Assembly: GCA_947488935.1 (NCBI GenBank) | Contig: CANLBN010000004.1 | Location: forward strand, 1 to 64,000 | Length of the DNA: 64,000 bases | Origin: an uncultured Pseudomonadales bacterium | Lineage (GTDB): Bacteria > Pseudomonadota > Gammaproteobacteria > Pseudomonadales > Cellvibrionaceae | Direction of reading: 5' to 3' | Shown: positions 18,789 through 27,750 of the stretch, one piece after another | Numbering within the stretch: the stretch's first letter is position 1 | How the letters are laid out: every line of letters starts with the position of its first letter | Translations under genes and position numbers: made by a program | The notes under the pieces: generated by a model | The model's database searches: none | What the model was told of the DNA's origin: nothing | What the model saw: the letters and a program-made list of their open reading frames with translations, nothing else

Positions 18789-19439
18789 TTAACGCCATTG
18801 CTCAACAGCATCAATTGCAGGTTGATTAAGCGGTCGCGCAAGTAAGCCCGAGCTACTAACAGAAATTTGATATTGACCACCATCAACCATAGGTAGAAAG
18901 GTCGAGTTACCATAACGTGCATCAACAAGAGAGTCATTCTCAGATTGCTTTAGCCAGTGCCAAACATCAATACCTGTAACACTTTCCACCACAGGGTAGA
19001 CAGTACGTTTTTTTGTCTGTTCATCACTTAATAGCAAGTAACGTCCACTGATTCGATCAAGACGGTAACCTGTTTTAAGGCCTAAGCGTGAAAATACGCC
19101 TTTCCACTTGATGATACGGCTATCCAATTGCCACTGGTCTCCATGTAACTCAAAGGTTTCCTGACTACGTCCATTCTCAACGAAGCTCGCAGAAAAATGT
19201 TGGTCACCCAAAGAGACAAAGCTGATAGTGGCAATATTTTGCTCAGATTCTAATTGTTTATAACTATAAACGTCGTATGCCATAGACCCAAGGACAAAGA
19301 CACTAAACAACAACACTATTCCAAAAGTGCCTCTTAACCAGCCTAGAAACCAGCTTTTTTTAAACAGTAATTTGATTACCCATAGGGTTAACAATACGGC
19401 TAGGACAATAAATACTGCTGATATAATCAAATAACCCAT
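18789..19439 (-). CDS. Conserved membrane protein of unknown function
   Basis: About 216 residues from the ATG at 19439: two N-terminal transmembrane helices (about 4-25 and 36-55) followed by a soluble, probably periplasmic domain of about 155 residues. Homologues in Pseudomonas are often labelled 'cation/multidrug efflux pump', but I see no transporter fold here, so that label is doubtful. The frame extends to 19469; the later ATG gives a cleaner membrane-helix start. It sits between sohB and the antiporter operon, same strand, with about 260 bp to the latter. Confidence 0.65.
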   Translation of the reverse strand: MGYLIISAVFIVLAVLLTLWVIKLLFKKSWFLGWLRGTFGIVLLFSVFVLGSMAYDVYSYKQLESEQNIATISFVSLGDQHFSASFVENGRSQETFELHGDQWQLDSRIIKWKGVFSRLGLKTGYRLDRISGRYLLLSDEQTKKRTVYPVVESVTGIDVWHWLKQSENDSLVDARYGNSTFLPMVDGGQYQISVSSSGLLARPLNQPAIDAVEQWR

Positions 19440-19700
19440 AAAATATGATCTCGTTTTCCATAAAACCACTCACTAGAGTAGTTATCATGAGTATTATAAT
19501 CGCACCAAACTAACGCTCTGTTTTAGTAATACCAATAGTCAGTAATAAGTAGTTTATCGTAGTGTCTATTATTATTTTTACTAACTAATAGTACAACCTA
19601 AGTGCCATCTACCCAGATCTACCCAAAGCTTATCTAACTAAGAACTACCCAGCCCTAATTTTTACTCAGCCGGTCATTCTTCTCTCTATAGCTGTCGCTA

Positions 19701-21443
19701 TTATTGGCTATAGTTAAAGAATAATACAAATAGTAGCACACACAATAACGATAGTAACATGCCATTAATACTCCAAGCCCTACCTAATACAGCATCTGGA
19801 TGGCTATATTTTGCAAGGCCCGTTACTACACGGTTAATCATTTTAGTACTCATTAGAACAAAAGACTGGTAAGACAACTGACTAAAATAGCAGACTCTCT
19901 CCCAGTTTTTTGGAAATAGCTTTCGATAAAACCAGTCTATATCTAGATTCCTTGAACGCAGTTCAGGTGGATACAGGTTTTTACGATTTAACCACACAAA
20001 GGCAAAACCAGAGAAAAATAACAACTGTAACTGTGTTACTACGTGAGTAACATCATAAGGGGAGTAGTCAATAGGATGAGGTAAAATACTGTACAAGATA
20101 GACGGAAATACCCCAATCGCAACACAAAAAACGGCCGCAATAGACATTGCAAGCAGCATATTAGTTGGTGCTTCTTTAACACGTAGGTCTGAACTCTTGC
20201 CAAAAAAGGCAAAGAAAGGCGCTTTGATACCCGATGCAAGAAACACACCTGCCGCAGCAAATAACAGTAATAGCCAACCAGTGGTATAGCCAGCTTTTAG
20301 CATCTCCGACATAATAATTGCTTTACTGACAAAACCTGCAAACAATGGGGTTGAAATAGAGAGAGCACCAACAATAGATAAAATAGCTGTTTTAGGCATA
20401 GACCTATAAAGCCCAGCTAAATCTGAGCCATTCACATGACCCACTCGTAATAACACAGCCCCCATTGACATCATTAATAAACTTTTATAAATAACGTGAT
20501 TAAACGCTGTAGCAACGGCCCCGTTAATTGCCATTTCGGTACCGACACCAATTGCACAAACCATAAAGCCAATTTGACTGATGATGCTATAGGCAAGCAC
20601 ACGTCTTAAATCATTCTCAAGGATTGCAAAAAGTATCGGGAAACAAGCCATAACAAGGCCGATAGTCACTAATAAATCGGTCCCTGCAAAACTACGCGCC
20701 AATGCATAAATGGCCACTTTTGTTGTTATTGAAATTAAAAATATAGCTCCAGTTGGCGTTGCCTGTGGGTAGGCATCTGCAATCCAACTATGAAATAGCG
20801 GAAAACCACATTTAATGCCATAAGCAAGAAAAATTAGCCATATTGCAACGTCGTAGCCTGTATTAATAGAAAATATATCGGTATTTAAAATTAATGTGGT
20901 AATAGCCGCTGTACCCGTTTGATGAGCGACCATCAAAGCGCCTGAAAAAAGTAACACACCCGAAAGTACTTGTATGACTAAATAGCGCATACTGCTACGG
21001 TAGCTTGCTTCTGTCCGTCTCGACAGAATCAACATAACTGAAGTTAACGCCAGTAACTCCCAAAAAATAAACAATGTAATCCAGTCGCCAGCAAACACAG
21101 CGCCTAATGCACTGCCTACATATAACAAAGAAGCCACTTGTTGTAGACGATCATTGATATGAAAGGCATAAATGCCTGCAATAAATGCCGCCAAATGAAA
21201 AAGATAAGCAAATAATAAACTCAGTCCATCGGCTTTTATCAAGGTTAACTCTAAACCCAATAATTGATAAAAGCCAAAACTACCCTGCTGCCATTGCAAT
21301 AAACTAATAAAGCTAACAACGGGTATGGCAACTGTAATTAGCGATGCGACCTTATCTCTCTTGGCTGGTAAAAAACCAATTAAAATAGCTCCGATCATAA
21401 AGAAAACAAGCGGATGAACAGGAGTGCTCAATAATTCACTCAT
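19701..21443 (-). CDS. Proton-conducting antiporter subunit, MrpD-like (third copy)
   Basis: Polytopic membrane protein (580 residues, about 14-16 helices) of the MrpD/NuoL/M/N family. The key charged residues of the half-channel are present: Glu129 in FIFWELLAL and Lys211 in AYGIKCGFPLFHSW, with a further Lys in TTKVAIY. The product is 70-80 residues longer than the other two D-like subunits because of a C-terminal extension (about 470-580) with two extra helices, somewhat like NuoL or MrpA N-terminal types. It is the last gene of the operon and overlaps the preceding small gene by 8 bp. Probably part of a cation/proton antiporter complex. Confidence 0.88.
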   Translation of the reverse strand: MSELLSTPVHPLVFFMIGAILIGFLPAKRDKVASLITVAIPVVSFISLLQWQQGSFGFYQLLGLELTLIKADGLSLLFAYLFHLAAFIAGIYAFHINDRLQQVASLLYVGSALGAVFAGDWITLFIFWELLALTSVMLILSRRTEASYRSSMRYLVIQVLSGVLLFSGALMVAHQTGTAAITTLILNTDIFSINTGYDVAIWLIFLAYGIKCGFPLFHSWIADAYPQATPTGAIFLISITTKVAIYALARSFAGTDLLVTIGLVMACFPILFAILENDLRRVLAYSIISQIGFMVCAIGVGTEMAINGAVATAFNHVIYKSLLMMSMGAVLLRVGHVNGSDLAGLYRSMPKTAILSIVGALSISTPLFAGFVSKAIIMSEMLKAGYTTGWLLLLFAAAGVFLASGIKAPFFAFFGKSSDLRVKEAPTNMLLAMSIAAVFCVAIGVFPSILYSILPHPIDYSPYDVTHVVTQLQLLFFSGFAFVWLNRKNLYPPELRSRNLDIDWFYRKLFPKNWERVCYFSQLSYQSFVLMSTKMINRVVTGLAKYSHPDAVLGRAWSINGMLLSLLCVLLFVLFFNYSQ

Positions 21444-21762
21444 TATCTACCACCCTATTTTTATTTTCAGAGTCATTACTTAGATGATCATCAGTAGAAT
21501 CAAGTTCGGCATTATCATAGTACTTTTCTTCTCTCATCAATAATTTGCGCAATTGGGCAGAGATTAACACTAAAATCGCGCAAGAAATAAAACCGTAAAT
21601 AGCATAAAAAGCAGGCAAGCGCTCTACCGAGGTTTCGACATGTCGATGAATAACAAAGTCAATCAAGACTAAAAAGATACAAATCCCGTAAAAAATACGC
21701 AATGTCCACTTAACCACCCCTGGGCGATCAAAAAAATACGACTGTTCATCTTTTATATCCAT
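21436..21762 (-). CDS. Two-helix membrane protein within the antiporter operon
   Basis: 108 residues: a hydrophilic start, two transmembrane helices (about 20-40 and 50-70), then an acidic C-terminal tail rich in Asp, Glu and Asn. I do not recognise it as any named Mrp or Mbh subunit. Tight packing (3 bp after the second D-like gene, 8-bp overlap with the third) means it is translated with the complex and is probably an accessory subunit or assembly factor; that is inference from context alone. Confidence 0.7.
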   Translation of the reverse strand: MDIKDEQSYFFDRPGVVKWTLRIFYGICIFLVLIDFVIHRHVETSVERLPAFYAIYGFISCAILVLISAQLRKLLMREEKYYDNAELDSTDDHLSNDSENKNRVVDNE

Positions 21763-21765
21763 TTA

Positions 21766-23262
21766 TTACTCACCTGTATTACTCGCTGTCTCGATAAAAG
21801 ATAATAGATGCACAATGGGTTCTATTTGAAAAAATAAAACAAGACAGCCAGTCGCCGTAATAGATATTGCAATTAAACAAGCTGTAGGTGCCTCTTTAAT
21901 TACTGAATGAGTATTAGCTCCTACAGAGTCAATAGGCGCTTCTTTAAAAAATGCCGTAAAAGGTATTGGCAATAAATACGCTATATTCAGTAACGAACTT
22001 ATAATTAAAACAATAATTAACCAGTCATACTGGCTATCAATAATACCTTCAATAATCACAAATTTACTCAGTACACCCACTAGCGGCGGTAAGCCAATAA
22101 TACTAATCGCTGCAATAAAAAAAGCAGCAAAGGTATAAGGCATTTTTCGACCCAAGCCTGCTAGCTCACTCACTAGTGTTTTATGGGATGCAACCATAAT
22201 TGCACCGGCACAAAAAAACAGTGTGATTTTCCCGAAAGCGTGGGAGACAATATGCAATGCTGCCCCTTCTATTGCACGGGCATTAGCAATTAAGGCAGCT
22301 AAAACAATATAAGCCAGTTGTCCTATTGTTGAATACGCAAGACGCGCTTTTAAATTATCTTTTTTTAGTGCTATAAAGGATGATAGTAATATTGTGCCTG
22401 CGGCAAAGTACAATAAAATTTCAGCCGCATTGGTTTGCGCAATTAAATCAAAACCAAAAATATAGACAACAATTTTTATAATTAAGAATACGCCTGTTTT
22501 AACAACCGCTACAGCGTGTAGTAGCGCACTCACCGGTGTTGGTGCCACCATAGCATTGGGCAACCAACCATGAAACGGCATCAAGGCCGCTTTACCTGTA
22601 CCAAATACCATTAAACACAACAGTAAAGTAACAAATAGTGGTGAGATGTTAACCTCATTAAAGACGCCACCGGCCACAAAATCGGTGGTGCCTGTTAGCC
22701 ACCAAGTAACGATGAGCGCTGGCATTAATAGAAAAATAGAACCACCCATTAACACACCGATATAAATACGCCCGGCTCTTTTGGCTTTAGCATGACCTGC
22801 GTGAGTGACTAATGGGTATGTTGATAATGTAATCGCCTCATAAGCGACAAACAGTGTCAATAAATTCCCTGAATATGCCGCAGCCATAACACAGGCAATC
22901 GCAATCGCAAAGCAGGTATAAAAACGTGTTTGATGAGCCTCATTGTGCCCTCGCATATAACCAATGCTATAAATAGTCGTTACTATCCACAAAAAGCTTG
23001 CGAGCAAGCCAAAAATAATACCTATTGGCTCCGCCTTCAAAAATAACGTCAAGCCATTAAAAAAAGTAAATTTCTCACTCTGTAATAGCGCACCTTCCAA
23101 AAATTGCTGATACAAGAAAAAATTAAAAGAAAATAAAATACAGGCGGCAACAATGATGGAGGCTTCACGTAAATTTCTGTAACGTTCCCCAAAAAAAACA
23201 ATAAAGGGAATAGCCAATAAAGGCGGCAAAATAGTGATAATGGGGTCAACTGTAATACTCAT
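21766..23262 (-). CDS. Proton-conducting antiporter subunit, MrpD-like (second copy)
   Basis: 498 residues, about 14 helices, proton_antipo_M family. Half-channel residues are Glu142 in LFVAYEAITLSTYP and Lys224 in GTGKAALMPFHGWLPNA; the latter segment followed by PTPVSALLHAVAVVKTG is a hallmark shared with NuoL and MrpA/D. It overlaps the first D-like gene by 4 bp, so the two are translationally coupled. Within the complex it may take the role that the N-terminal part of MrpA plays elsewhere; that is inference. Confidence 0.88.
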   Translation of the reverse strand: MSITVDPIITILPPLLAIPFIVFFGERYRNLREASIIVAACILFSFNFFLYQQFLEGALLQSEKFTFFNGLTLFLKAEPIGIIFGLLASFLWIVTTIYSIGYMRGHNEAHQTRFYTCFAIAIACVMAAAYSGNLLTLFVAYEAITLSTYPLVTHAGHAKAKRAGRIYIGVLMGGSIFLLMPALIVTWWLTGTTDFVAGGVFNEVNISPLFVTLLLCLMVFGTGKAALMPFHGWLPNAMVAPTPVSALLHAVAVVKTGVFLIIKIVVYIFGFDLIAQTNAAEILLYFAAGTILLSSFIALKKDNLKARLAYSTIGQLAYIVLAALIANARAIEGAALHIVSHAFGKITLFFCAGAIMVASHKTLVSELAGLGRKMPYTFAAFFIAAISIIGLPPLVGVLSKFVIIEGIIDSQYDWLIIVLIISSLLNIAYLLPIPFTAFFKEAPIDSVGANTHSVIKEAPTACLIAISITATGCLVLFFQIEPIVHLLSFIETASNTGE

Positions 23263-24791
23263 AATGGATTACCTACAGGATTATTAAGCCCAGGTAAATT
23301 ATCCAATAACTGAGTCGCTGAGAATTTTGCCAAATCAACAACAACATCACCATTAATACCAGTATAAACACTAACGATAATTAAAAACCATAATGGTAGC
23401 AACATGCTAAACGGTGCTTCTTTAACCTTTGCAACACCCTCAGCTTCGCTATTTTTAAAACAGAAAACTTCGACAATGCGCCCTATATAGATAATAGCCA
23501 TTAATGAACTCATAAGGATCATAGCGGCAATTAACCACCAACCACTGTCTATAGCCGCACTAATTAAATACCATTTACTGACAAAACCAGCAGTTAAAGG
23601 AACACCAATAAGACTTAAGCCTGCAATAATAAATGCCGCGCACGTCCATGGCATGGATTTCATAATACCGCCTAATTGATTAATGTTAGCAGTCCCATAG
23701 CGATACAAGATGCAACCAACCGAAATAAATAAAGCCGTTTTAATAAATGCGTGATTAATAATATGAATGATTCCCGCTGTTAGCCCCTGCTCTGTCGCCA
23801 TACTAATAGCAGCAAAGATATAGCCAATTTGCGCAATACTCGAGTAGGCTAATACCCTACGAATATCCGTTTGAAAAACAGCGACAACCGACATAACAAA
23901 AAAACCCACGACTGCCAGTGGTAACAAAATATTGCCCAGCAGTAAATTGCCAAAGCTATAATCTGTACCAAAAACATGATAGAAAAAGCGTAAAAAGATA
24001 TACAGTGATACCTTAGTGGCTGTGCCCGCTAAAAAAGAGGAAACCGCTGAAGGCGCAAACTGATAAGCATTAGGTAGCCAGGAAAAAACCGGGAACATTG
24101 CTGTTTTTATCAAGAGTCCGATAGTAATAAAACTGAACCCTACAATAACGGTTCTTGAGCCATTGACTAGCGGCAAACGCTCTGCGATATCAGACATATT
24201 GAGTGTCCCAGTCGCTGCATATAAAAAACCAATACCCAATAAAATAAATGATGCCCCGATACTACCCAATATCAGATATCGAAAGGCCGCAACCAATGCT
24301 TGTCGCCGTTCACGCCCTAATGCTATGAGCATGTACATAGAAAGAGAGGATATCTCTAGAAACACAAAGACATTAAATGCATCACCTGTAATTAAAATAC
24401 CTAATAAACCCGTAAGGCAAAGCAACCAGCCTGCATAAAAAAGATAGTGTCTGGGTTGTGCTATTTCTTTGCGAATAGATTGTTTTGAGTAAACTAATGT
24501 AGCCAGACTAATAATAGAAACAACACTGATTAATATGGCATTGATACCATCAATATAATATTCGATCCCAGTTGGAGCCGCCCAGCCACCCAGTTCATAG
24601 CGAACAACATTACCATTGATCACATGGCTTAATAGTGACAAAGATAATAAGACAATGACTAAATTGCTTATGAGCGCCACTAACCATGAAGCTTTAGAGC
24701 TTCTCAATATGACACAGATCGGTGCTGCCATTAATGGCAGTACAACTAACAAAACAGAGAAATGATTATTAAAAAACATGGATACAGGCAT
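23259..24791 (-). CDS. Na+/H+ antiporter subunit MrpD (first copy)
   Basis: 510 residues, about 14 helices. It is the closest of the three to classical MrpD/MnhD: Glu146 in FVFLEISSLSMY and Lys229 in GLLIKTAMFPVFSWLPNAY occupy the positions known to be essential in Bacillus MrpD (E137, K219). It directly follows the MrpC gene (17-bp gap), as in standard mrp operons. Confidence 0.9.
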   Translation of the reverse strand: MPVSMFFNNHFSVLLVVLPLMAAPICVILRSSKASWLVALISNLVIVLLSLSLLSHVINGNVVRYELGGWAAPTGIEYYIDGINAILISVVSIISLATLVYSKQSIRKEIAQPRHYLFYAGWLLCLTGLLGILITGDAFNVFVFLEISSLSMYMLIALGRERRQALVAAFRYLILGSIGASFILLGIGFLYAATGTLNMSDIAERLPLVNGSRTVIVGFSFITIGLLIKTAMFPVFSWLPNAYQFAPSAVSSFLAGTATKVSLYIFLRFFYHVFGTDYSFGNLLLGNILLPLAVVGFFVMSVVAVFQTDIRRVLAYSSIAQIGYIFAAISMATEQGLTAGIIHIINHAFIKTALFISVGCILYRYGTANINQLGGIMKSMPWTCAAFIIAGLSLIGVPLTAGFVSKWYLISAAIDSGWWLIAAMILMSSLMAIIYIGRIVEVFCFKNSEAEGVAKVKEAPFSMLLPLWFLIIVSVYTGINGDVVVDLAKFSATQLLDNLPGLNNPVGNPL

Positions 24792-24808
24792 CTATTGTTA
24801 TTATTATT

Positions 24809-25240
24809 TTATTTTTTGTCATCGAGTTGGCAAATAAATTGACTATCGATCGCTTGGATATCATCTTCTTCGATTGAGCCATATTTTTCATAGATACGCA
24901 CAATCAAGGCAAGGCCAAGTGCCATTGTCGCAACACCAACTACAATAGCGGTTAAGATAAGTACGTGAGGTAATGGGTTCGAATAAAGGATTGTCTGCTC
25001 CGCGATACCTGATGCAACATTTGCCGCTGACTCATCAATGACTTTAGGTTCTAAAAAAATAGGCGCTGTGCCATTGTCTACTTTGCCAAGGCCCACATAA
25101 AAGTAAAAGATACCTGTCTGAAATATACTTAGCCCTATAATTTTTTTAACTAAATTATAGCGTGCTATCATGATGTAAAAACCCGCCATCATAATAACAA
25201 TTACTGCCCAGTCGTTATAAAATGCTAACCATTCAACCAT
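24809..25240 (-). CDS. Na+/H+ antiporter subunit MrpC (NuoK-like)
   Basis: 143 residues with three helices of the NuoK/MrpC fold: a first helix, the IGLSIFQTGIFYFYVGLG segment in the second, and PLPHVLILTAIVVGVATMALGLALIVRIYEKYG-type third helix region, where PHVLILTAIVV is the family hallmark. A hydrophilic loop of about 25 residues between helices 2 and 3 is typical. It overlaps the MrpB gene by 8 bp. Acts as a small core membrane subunit of the antiporter. Confidence 0.9.
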   Translation of the reverse strand: MVEWLAFYNDWAVIVIMMAGFYIMIARYNLVKKIIGLSIFQTGIFYFYVGLGKVDNGTAPIFLEPKVIDESAANVASGIAEQTILYSNPLPHVLILTAIVVGVATMALGLALIVRIYEKYGSIEEDDIQAIDSQFICQLDDKK

Positions 25241-25721
25241 CGGAATCTAACTCACTTTCGCTTATAGGGTGTGAAATATGACCAACAAAATTACGTTTAC
25301 TAGAAAAACAATAAAACAAAGAAACCATCACTGCAGCAACAGTAATACCGACACCTAACTCGACAGAAAAAATGCCCCAGTGTTGGCCAGATATAGGGTC
25401 GCTAAGTAATACCGAATAATCTAAATAATTACCACCAAGAAATAAACTCACAACCCCAGTGCCTGCATATAATAACAAGCCCAACGACATTAATATGCGT
25501 AGAGCATTAGGTGTTAATACGAGTCGAGTTCGTGCCTCACCAAAAATCAAACCATGCAAAATAAAAACTGAGGCAAAAATAACACCCGCTTGAAAGCCGC
25601 CTCCGGCTCCAAAATCACCATGAAACTGCACATAGAATGCAAACAATAAGATCATTGGGATCAAGAATTTTGTAATAACTTGAACAACTCTATGGCGCTG
25701 TTGTACATTCCTTTTAAGCAT
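25233..25721 (-). CDS. Na+/H+ antiporter subunit MrpB (MnhB domain)
   Basis: 162 residues with an MnhB domain of four helices. The typical signature FHGDFGAGGGFQAGV (family: GH..pGGGFigGL) appears at about 30-45, followed by helices and GVGITVAAVMVSLF near the end. It sits between the MbhD/E-like gene and MrpC, the same place as in mrp operons, and overlaps mrpC by 8 bp. Confidence 0.9.
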   Translation of the reverse strand: MLKRNVQQRHRVVQVITKFLIPMILLFAFYVQFHGDFGAGGGFQAGVIFASVFILHGLIFGEARTRLVLTPNALRILMSLGLLLYAGTGVVSLFLGGNYLDYSVLLSDPISGQHWGIFSVELGVGITVAAVMVSLFYCFSSKRNFVGHISHPISESELDSDG

Positions 25722-25741
25722 GGGCTCTCTCGAATAGTTAT

Positions 25742-26356
25742 CTAGTTATCTTCATTTTGCTGCTTTCGCTGCTGTTTGTCTGTGAGCAGAGGATCTTCTT
25801 TTCTCCTACGACGACGTAGGCCTAACAAACTCAAAACACCAATTGCCGCAGTAAAGACAACGGCTGTTTCACCTAGGGTATCGTAGCCTCTATAGCTTGC
25901 TAGAACAGAGGTAACTACATTGGGGATATCTATTTCTTTTTGAGATTCGGTTAAATAATGTTGAGCCAATTGGGGATGCGAATTAGCAGGTGAATTTGGA
26001 TCGCCATAACTAGGCAGGTCGAGCGTGCCATAAATTAAGGCACCGCCGGTCATAACCACAATAATGAGCGCCGCATAATTATTATGTTCTTGTGGTTTTT
26101 GTACACGCTTTGTAAAAGATAAGGTGCCCAGTAAAATAATTGTCGATATACCTGCACCCACTGCCGCTTCGGTAAGAGCAACATCAACCGCATCCATAGC
26201 AACAAAAACAGTGGCAGACAGTAGGCTATATAAACCCGATAAAATAACTGCCGTTAACAAATCATTTAAAATTATAATGCCAACGGCTACAACAATTAAC
26301 AATGTTAATAACACCATAACAATAACATGTTCTATTACGATGGCATCAACACTCAT
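25742..26356 (-). CDS. MbhD/MbhE-like subunit (stand-alone MrpA C-terminal part)
   Basis: 204 residues combining a DUF4040/MbhD-like domain (three helices; VDVALTEAAVGAGISTIILL is the hallmark) and an MbhE-like segment with YRGYDTLGETAVVFTAAIG. In Bacillus these domains are the C-terminal third of MrpA; here they are a separate small protein, as in archaeal Mbh hydrogenases and some bacterial Mrp clusters. The C-terminus is highly charged (Arg/Lys run). It overlaps the MrpG gene by 4 bp. So no full-length MrpA exists in this operon. Confidence 0.87.
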   Translation of the reverse strand: MSVDAIVIEHVIVMVLLTLLIVVAVGIIILNDLLTAVILSGLYSLLSATVFVAMDAVDVALTEAAVGAGISTIILLGTLSFTKRVQKPQEHNNYAALIIVVMTGGALIYGTLDLPSYGDPNSPANSHPQLAQHYLTESQKEIDIPNVVTSVLASYRGYDTLGETAVVFTAAIGVLSLLGLRRRRRKEDPLLTDKQQRKQQNEDN

Positions 26357-26838
26357 GTCGATTTATCCTTATTATCTGCCTCAGCATTAGCAAAGTTACT
26401 AATAATCTCAGGTGGGTCCACTGGCATTAAAACAGAGGATAAATCTTTATCCTTATCTTTGTATAAAGCGGTTAACGATTCATCAACAACCGATTTACCA
26501 TTTTGGCACTGCGGAATAATGTTTGCCATTAGCGCAGCCTTAGCTACAGCATGAGAGGCGGTAGGTGCAGTAAAGAATAAAAACACAATAGTTAAGGCAA
26601 TCTTAATCGCAGCCATTGGGTTATCAAATACAAAAGCTGCCTGCAAAATCAAACCAATACTAATAAATAATAACCCACCAGTATCTGTAACACTTGCCGC
26701 ATGCAAACGTGTATAGAAATCGGGCATACGAACAAGGCCAACGGCGCCACCAAAAACAAACAAACAGCCAATAAAAATAAACACACCGCTAATGATATCG
26801 ATAAGCAACATACTAGAGGTCATCCTCTTGGTAGGCAC
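26353..26838 (-). CDS. Na+/H+ antiporter subunit MrpG
   Basis: 161 residues. The first 100 form the three-helix MrpG/PhaG domain with the family signature YTRLHAASVTDTGG and VFLFFTAPTASHAVAKAA. A hydrophilic tail of about 60 residues follows, longer than in many MrpG proteins. It overlaps MrpF (26 bp) upstream and the MbhD/E gene downstream. Minor structural subunit of the complex. Confidence 0.9.
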   Translation of the reverse strand: MPTKRMTSSMLLIDIISGVFIFIGCLFVFGGAVGLVRMPDFYTRLHAASVTDTGGLLFISIGLILQAAFVFDNPMAAIKIALTIVFLFFTAPTASHAVAKAALMANIIPQCQNGKSVVDESLTALYKDKDKDLSSVLMPVDPPEIISNFANAEADNKDKST

Positions 26839-27094
26839 CCGACCCTAAATCACCATATTCAAAAAACTTAAGTACCGCAATCGTGGCAATATAATTGATG
26901 AGAGCATAGAGAAGCGCTATGTCGACGAAGTCTGGCCTGCCGGTTAAAAAACCATAAGCTGCAATTAGAATAACAACTTTTGTACCGGCTGAATTTACCG
27001 CCAGTAAACGGTCGTATAATGTCGGCCCGAGTAACGCTCTAATCATAACCAAAATTAAAGAAAGAATAATGACAATAACTAATGCTAAAAACAC
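26813..27094 (-). CDS. Na+/H+ antiporter subunit MrpF
   Basis: 93 residues, three helices. MrpF/PhaF features: RALLGPTLYDRLLAVNSAGT after helix 1 (family R..rGpt..DRilAldt.gt) and ALLYALINYIATIAVLKFFEYG in helix 3. Two bp separate it from the MrpE gene, and it overlaps mrpG by 26 bp. Confidence 0.9.
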   Translation of the reverse strand: MFLALVIVIILSLILVMIRALLGPTLYDRLLAVNSAGTKVVILIAAYGFLTGRPDFVDIALLYALINYIATIAVLKFFEYGDLGSGAYQEDDL

Positions 27095-27096
27095 AA

Positions 27097-27627
27097 CTAT
27101 TTATCTCCCGAAACAATAGGCCCTAATAGCGTATCGCCAATTTTTGGCTCCAAACGACTTACGCGTTTACCCATAGTGCCCTCTTCCAAGTCAGTCAGTA
27201 CATCTGCGTGGAGAGCATGAACCAAGACATCACCATTTTTAGCAATGTTAATAGCCACTGTACCTGGTGTTAAGGTTATTGAATTTGCATAAACTACACG
27301 GCCAAGCTCGGTTTTCTGATAGGAAGGTATCGCTTTTAAAATAGGTTTGATATCAAGTGTTGGCGAAAAAACGCGTCTAACCACATCAAAGTTAGAGAGC
27401 AAAATTTGACCAACTAACCAAATGCAGTACTGTATTACCCCGAAAAAGCGGAAGTAAAGTGGCTGACCTTTATGCATCAAAACATCCATCCTTACAGCTA
27501 TGTAAAGACTAATCGTTATTGATAAAGCGCCCAGAAATAAGTGCAAAGGGGTAAATATCCCCGAGAGCAATAACCACAAAATAGCGAGAGCGATTATTAA
27601 GCGATAGAGTTGCCGCTTTTTTTGCAT
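27097..27627 (-). CDS. Na+/H+ antiporter subunit MrpE
   Basis: 176 residues. Two N-terminal helices carry LWLLLSGIFTPLHLFLGALS (family: WlllsG.fsp..lllG), followed by another helix and a soluble C-terminal domain with YANSITLTPGTVAI, the MrpE hallmark. It is the first gene of the ten-gene operon; its promoter must lie in the 120 bp upstream or further inside comEC. Confidence 0.9.
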   Translation of the reverse strand: MQKKRQLYRLIIALAILWLLLSGIFTPLHLFLGALSITISLYIAVRMDVLMHKGQPLYFRFFGVIQYCIWLVGQILLSNFDVVRRVFSPTLDIKPILKAIPSYQKTELGRVVYANSITLTPGTVAINIAKNGDVLVHALHADVLTDLEEGTMGKRVSRLEPKIGDTLLGPIVSGDK

Positions 27628-27750
27628 AATGATTCTTTCTTATTAGTGTGAACTGACTCTAACAAAAATATCAGTCTTTCGTCTAGCTTTAAATTTTCAA
27701 TATTTGATAATATAATTCTCAAATATCAACAAAATATACACATTTTATAT

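Noticed and set aside
27700..27726. Inverted repeat ATATTTGA/TCAAATAT between comEC and the mrp operon
   Set aside because: Pure A/T stem in AT-rich DNA without a clean T-run; could occur by chance.
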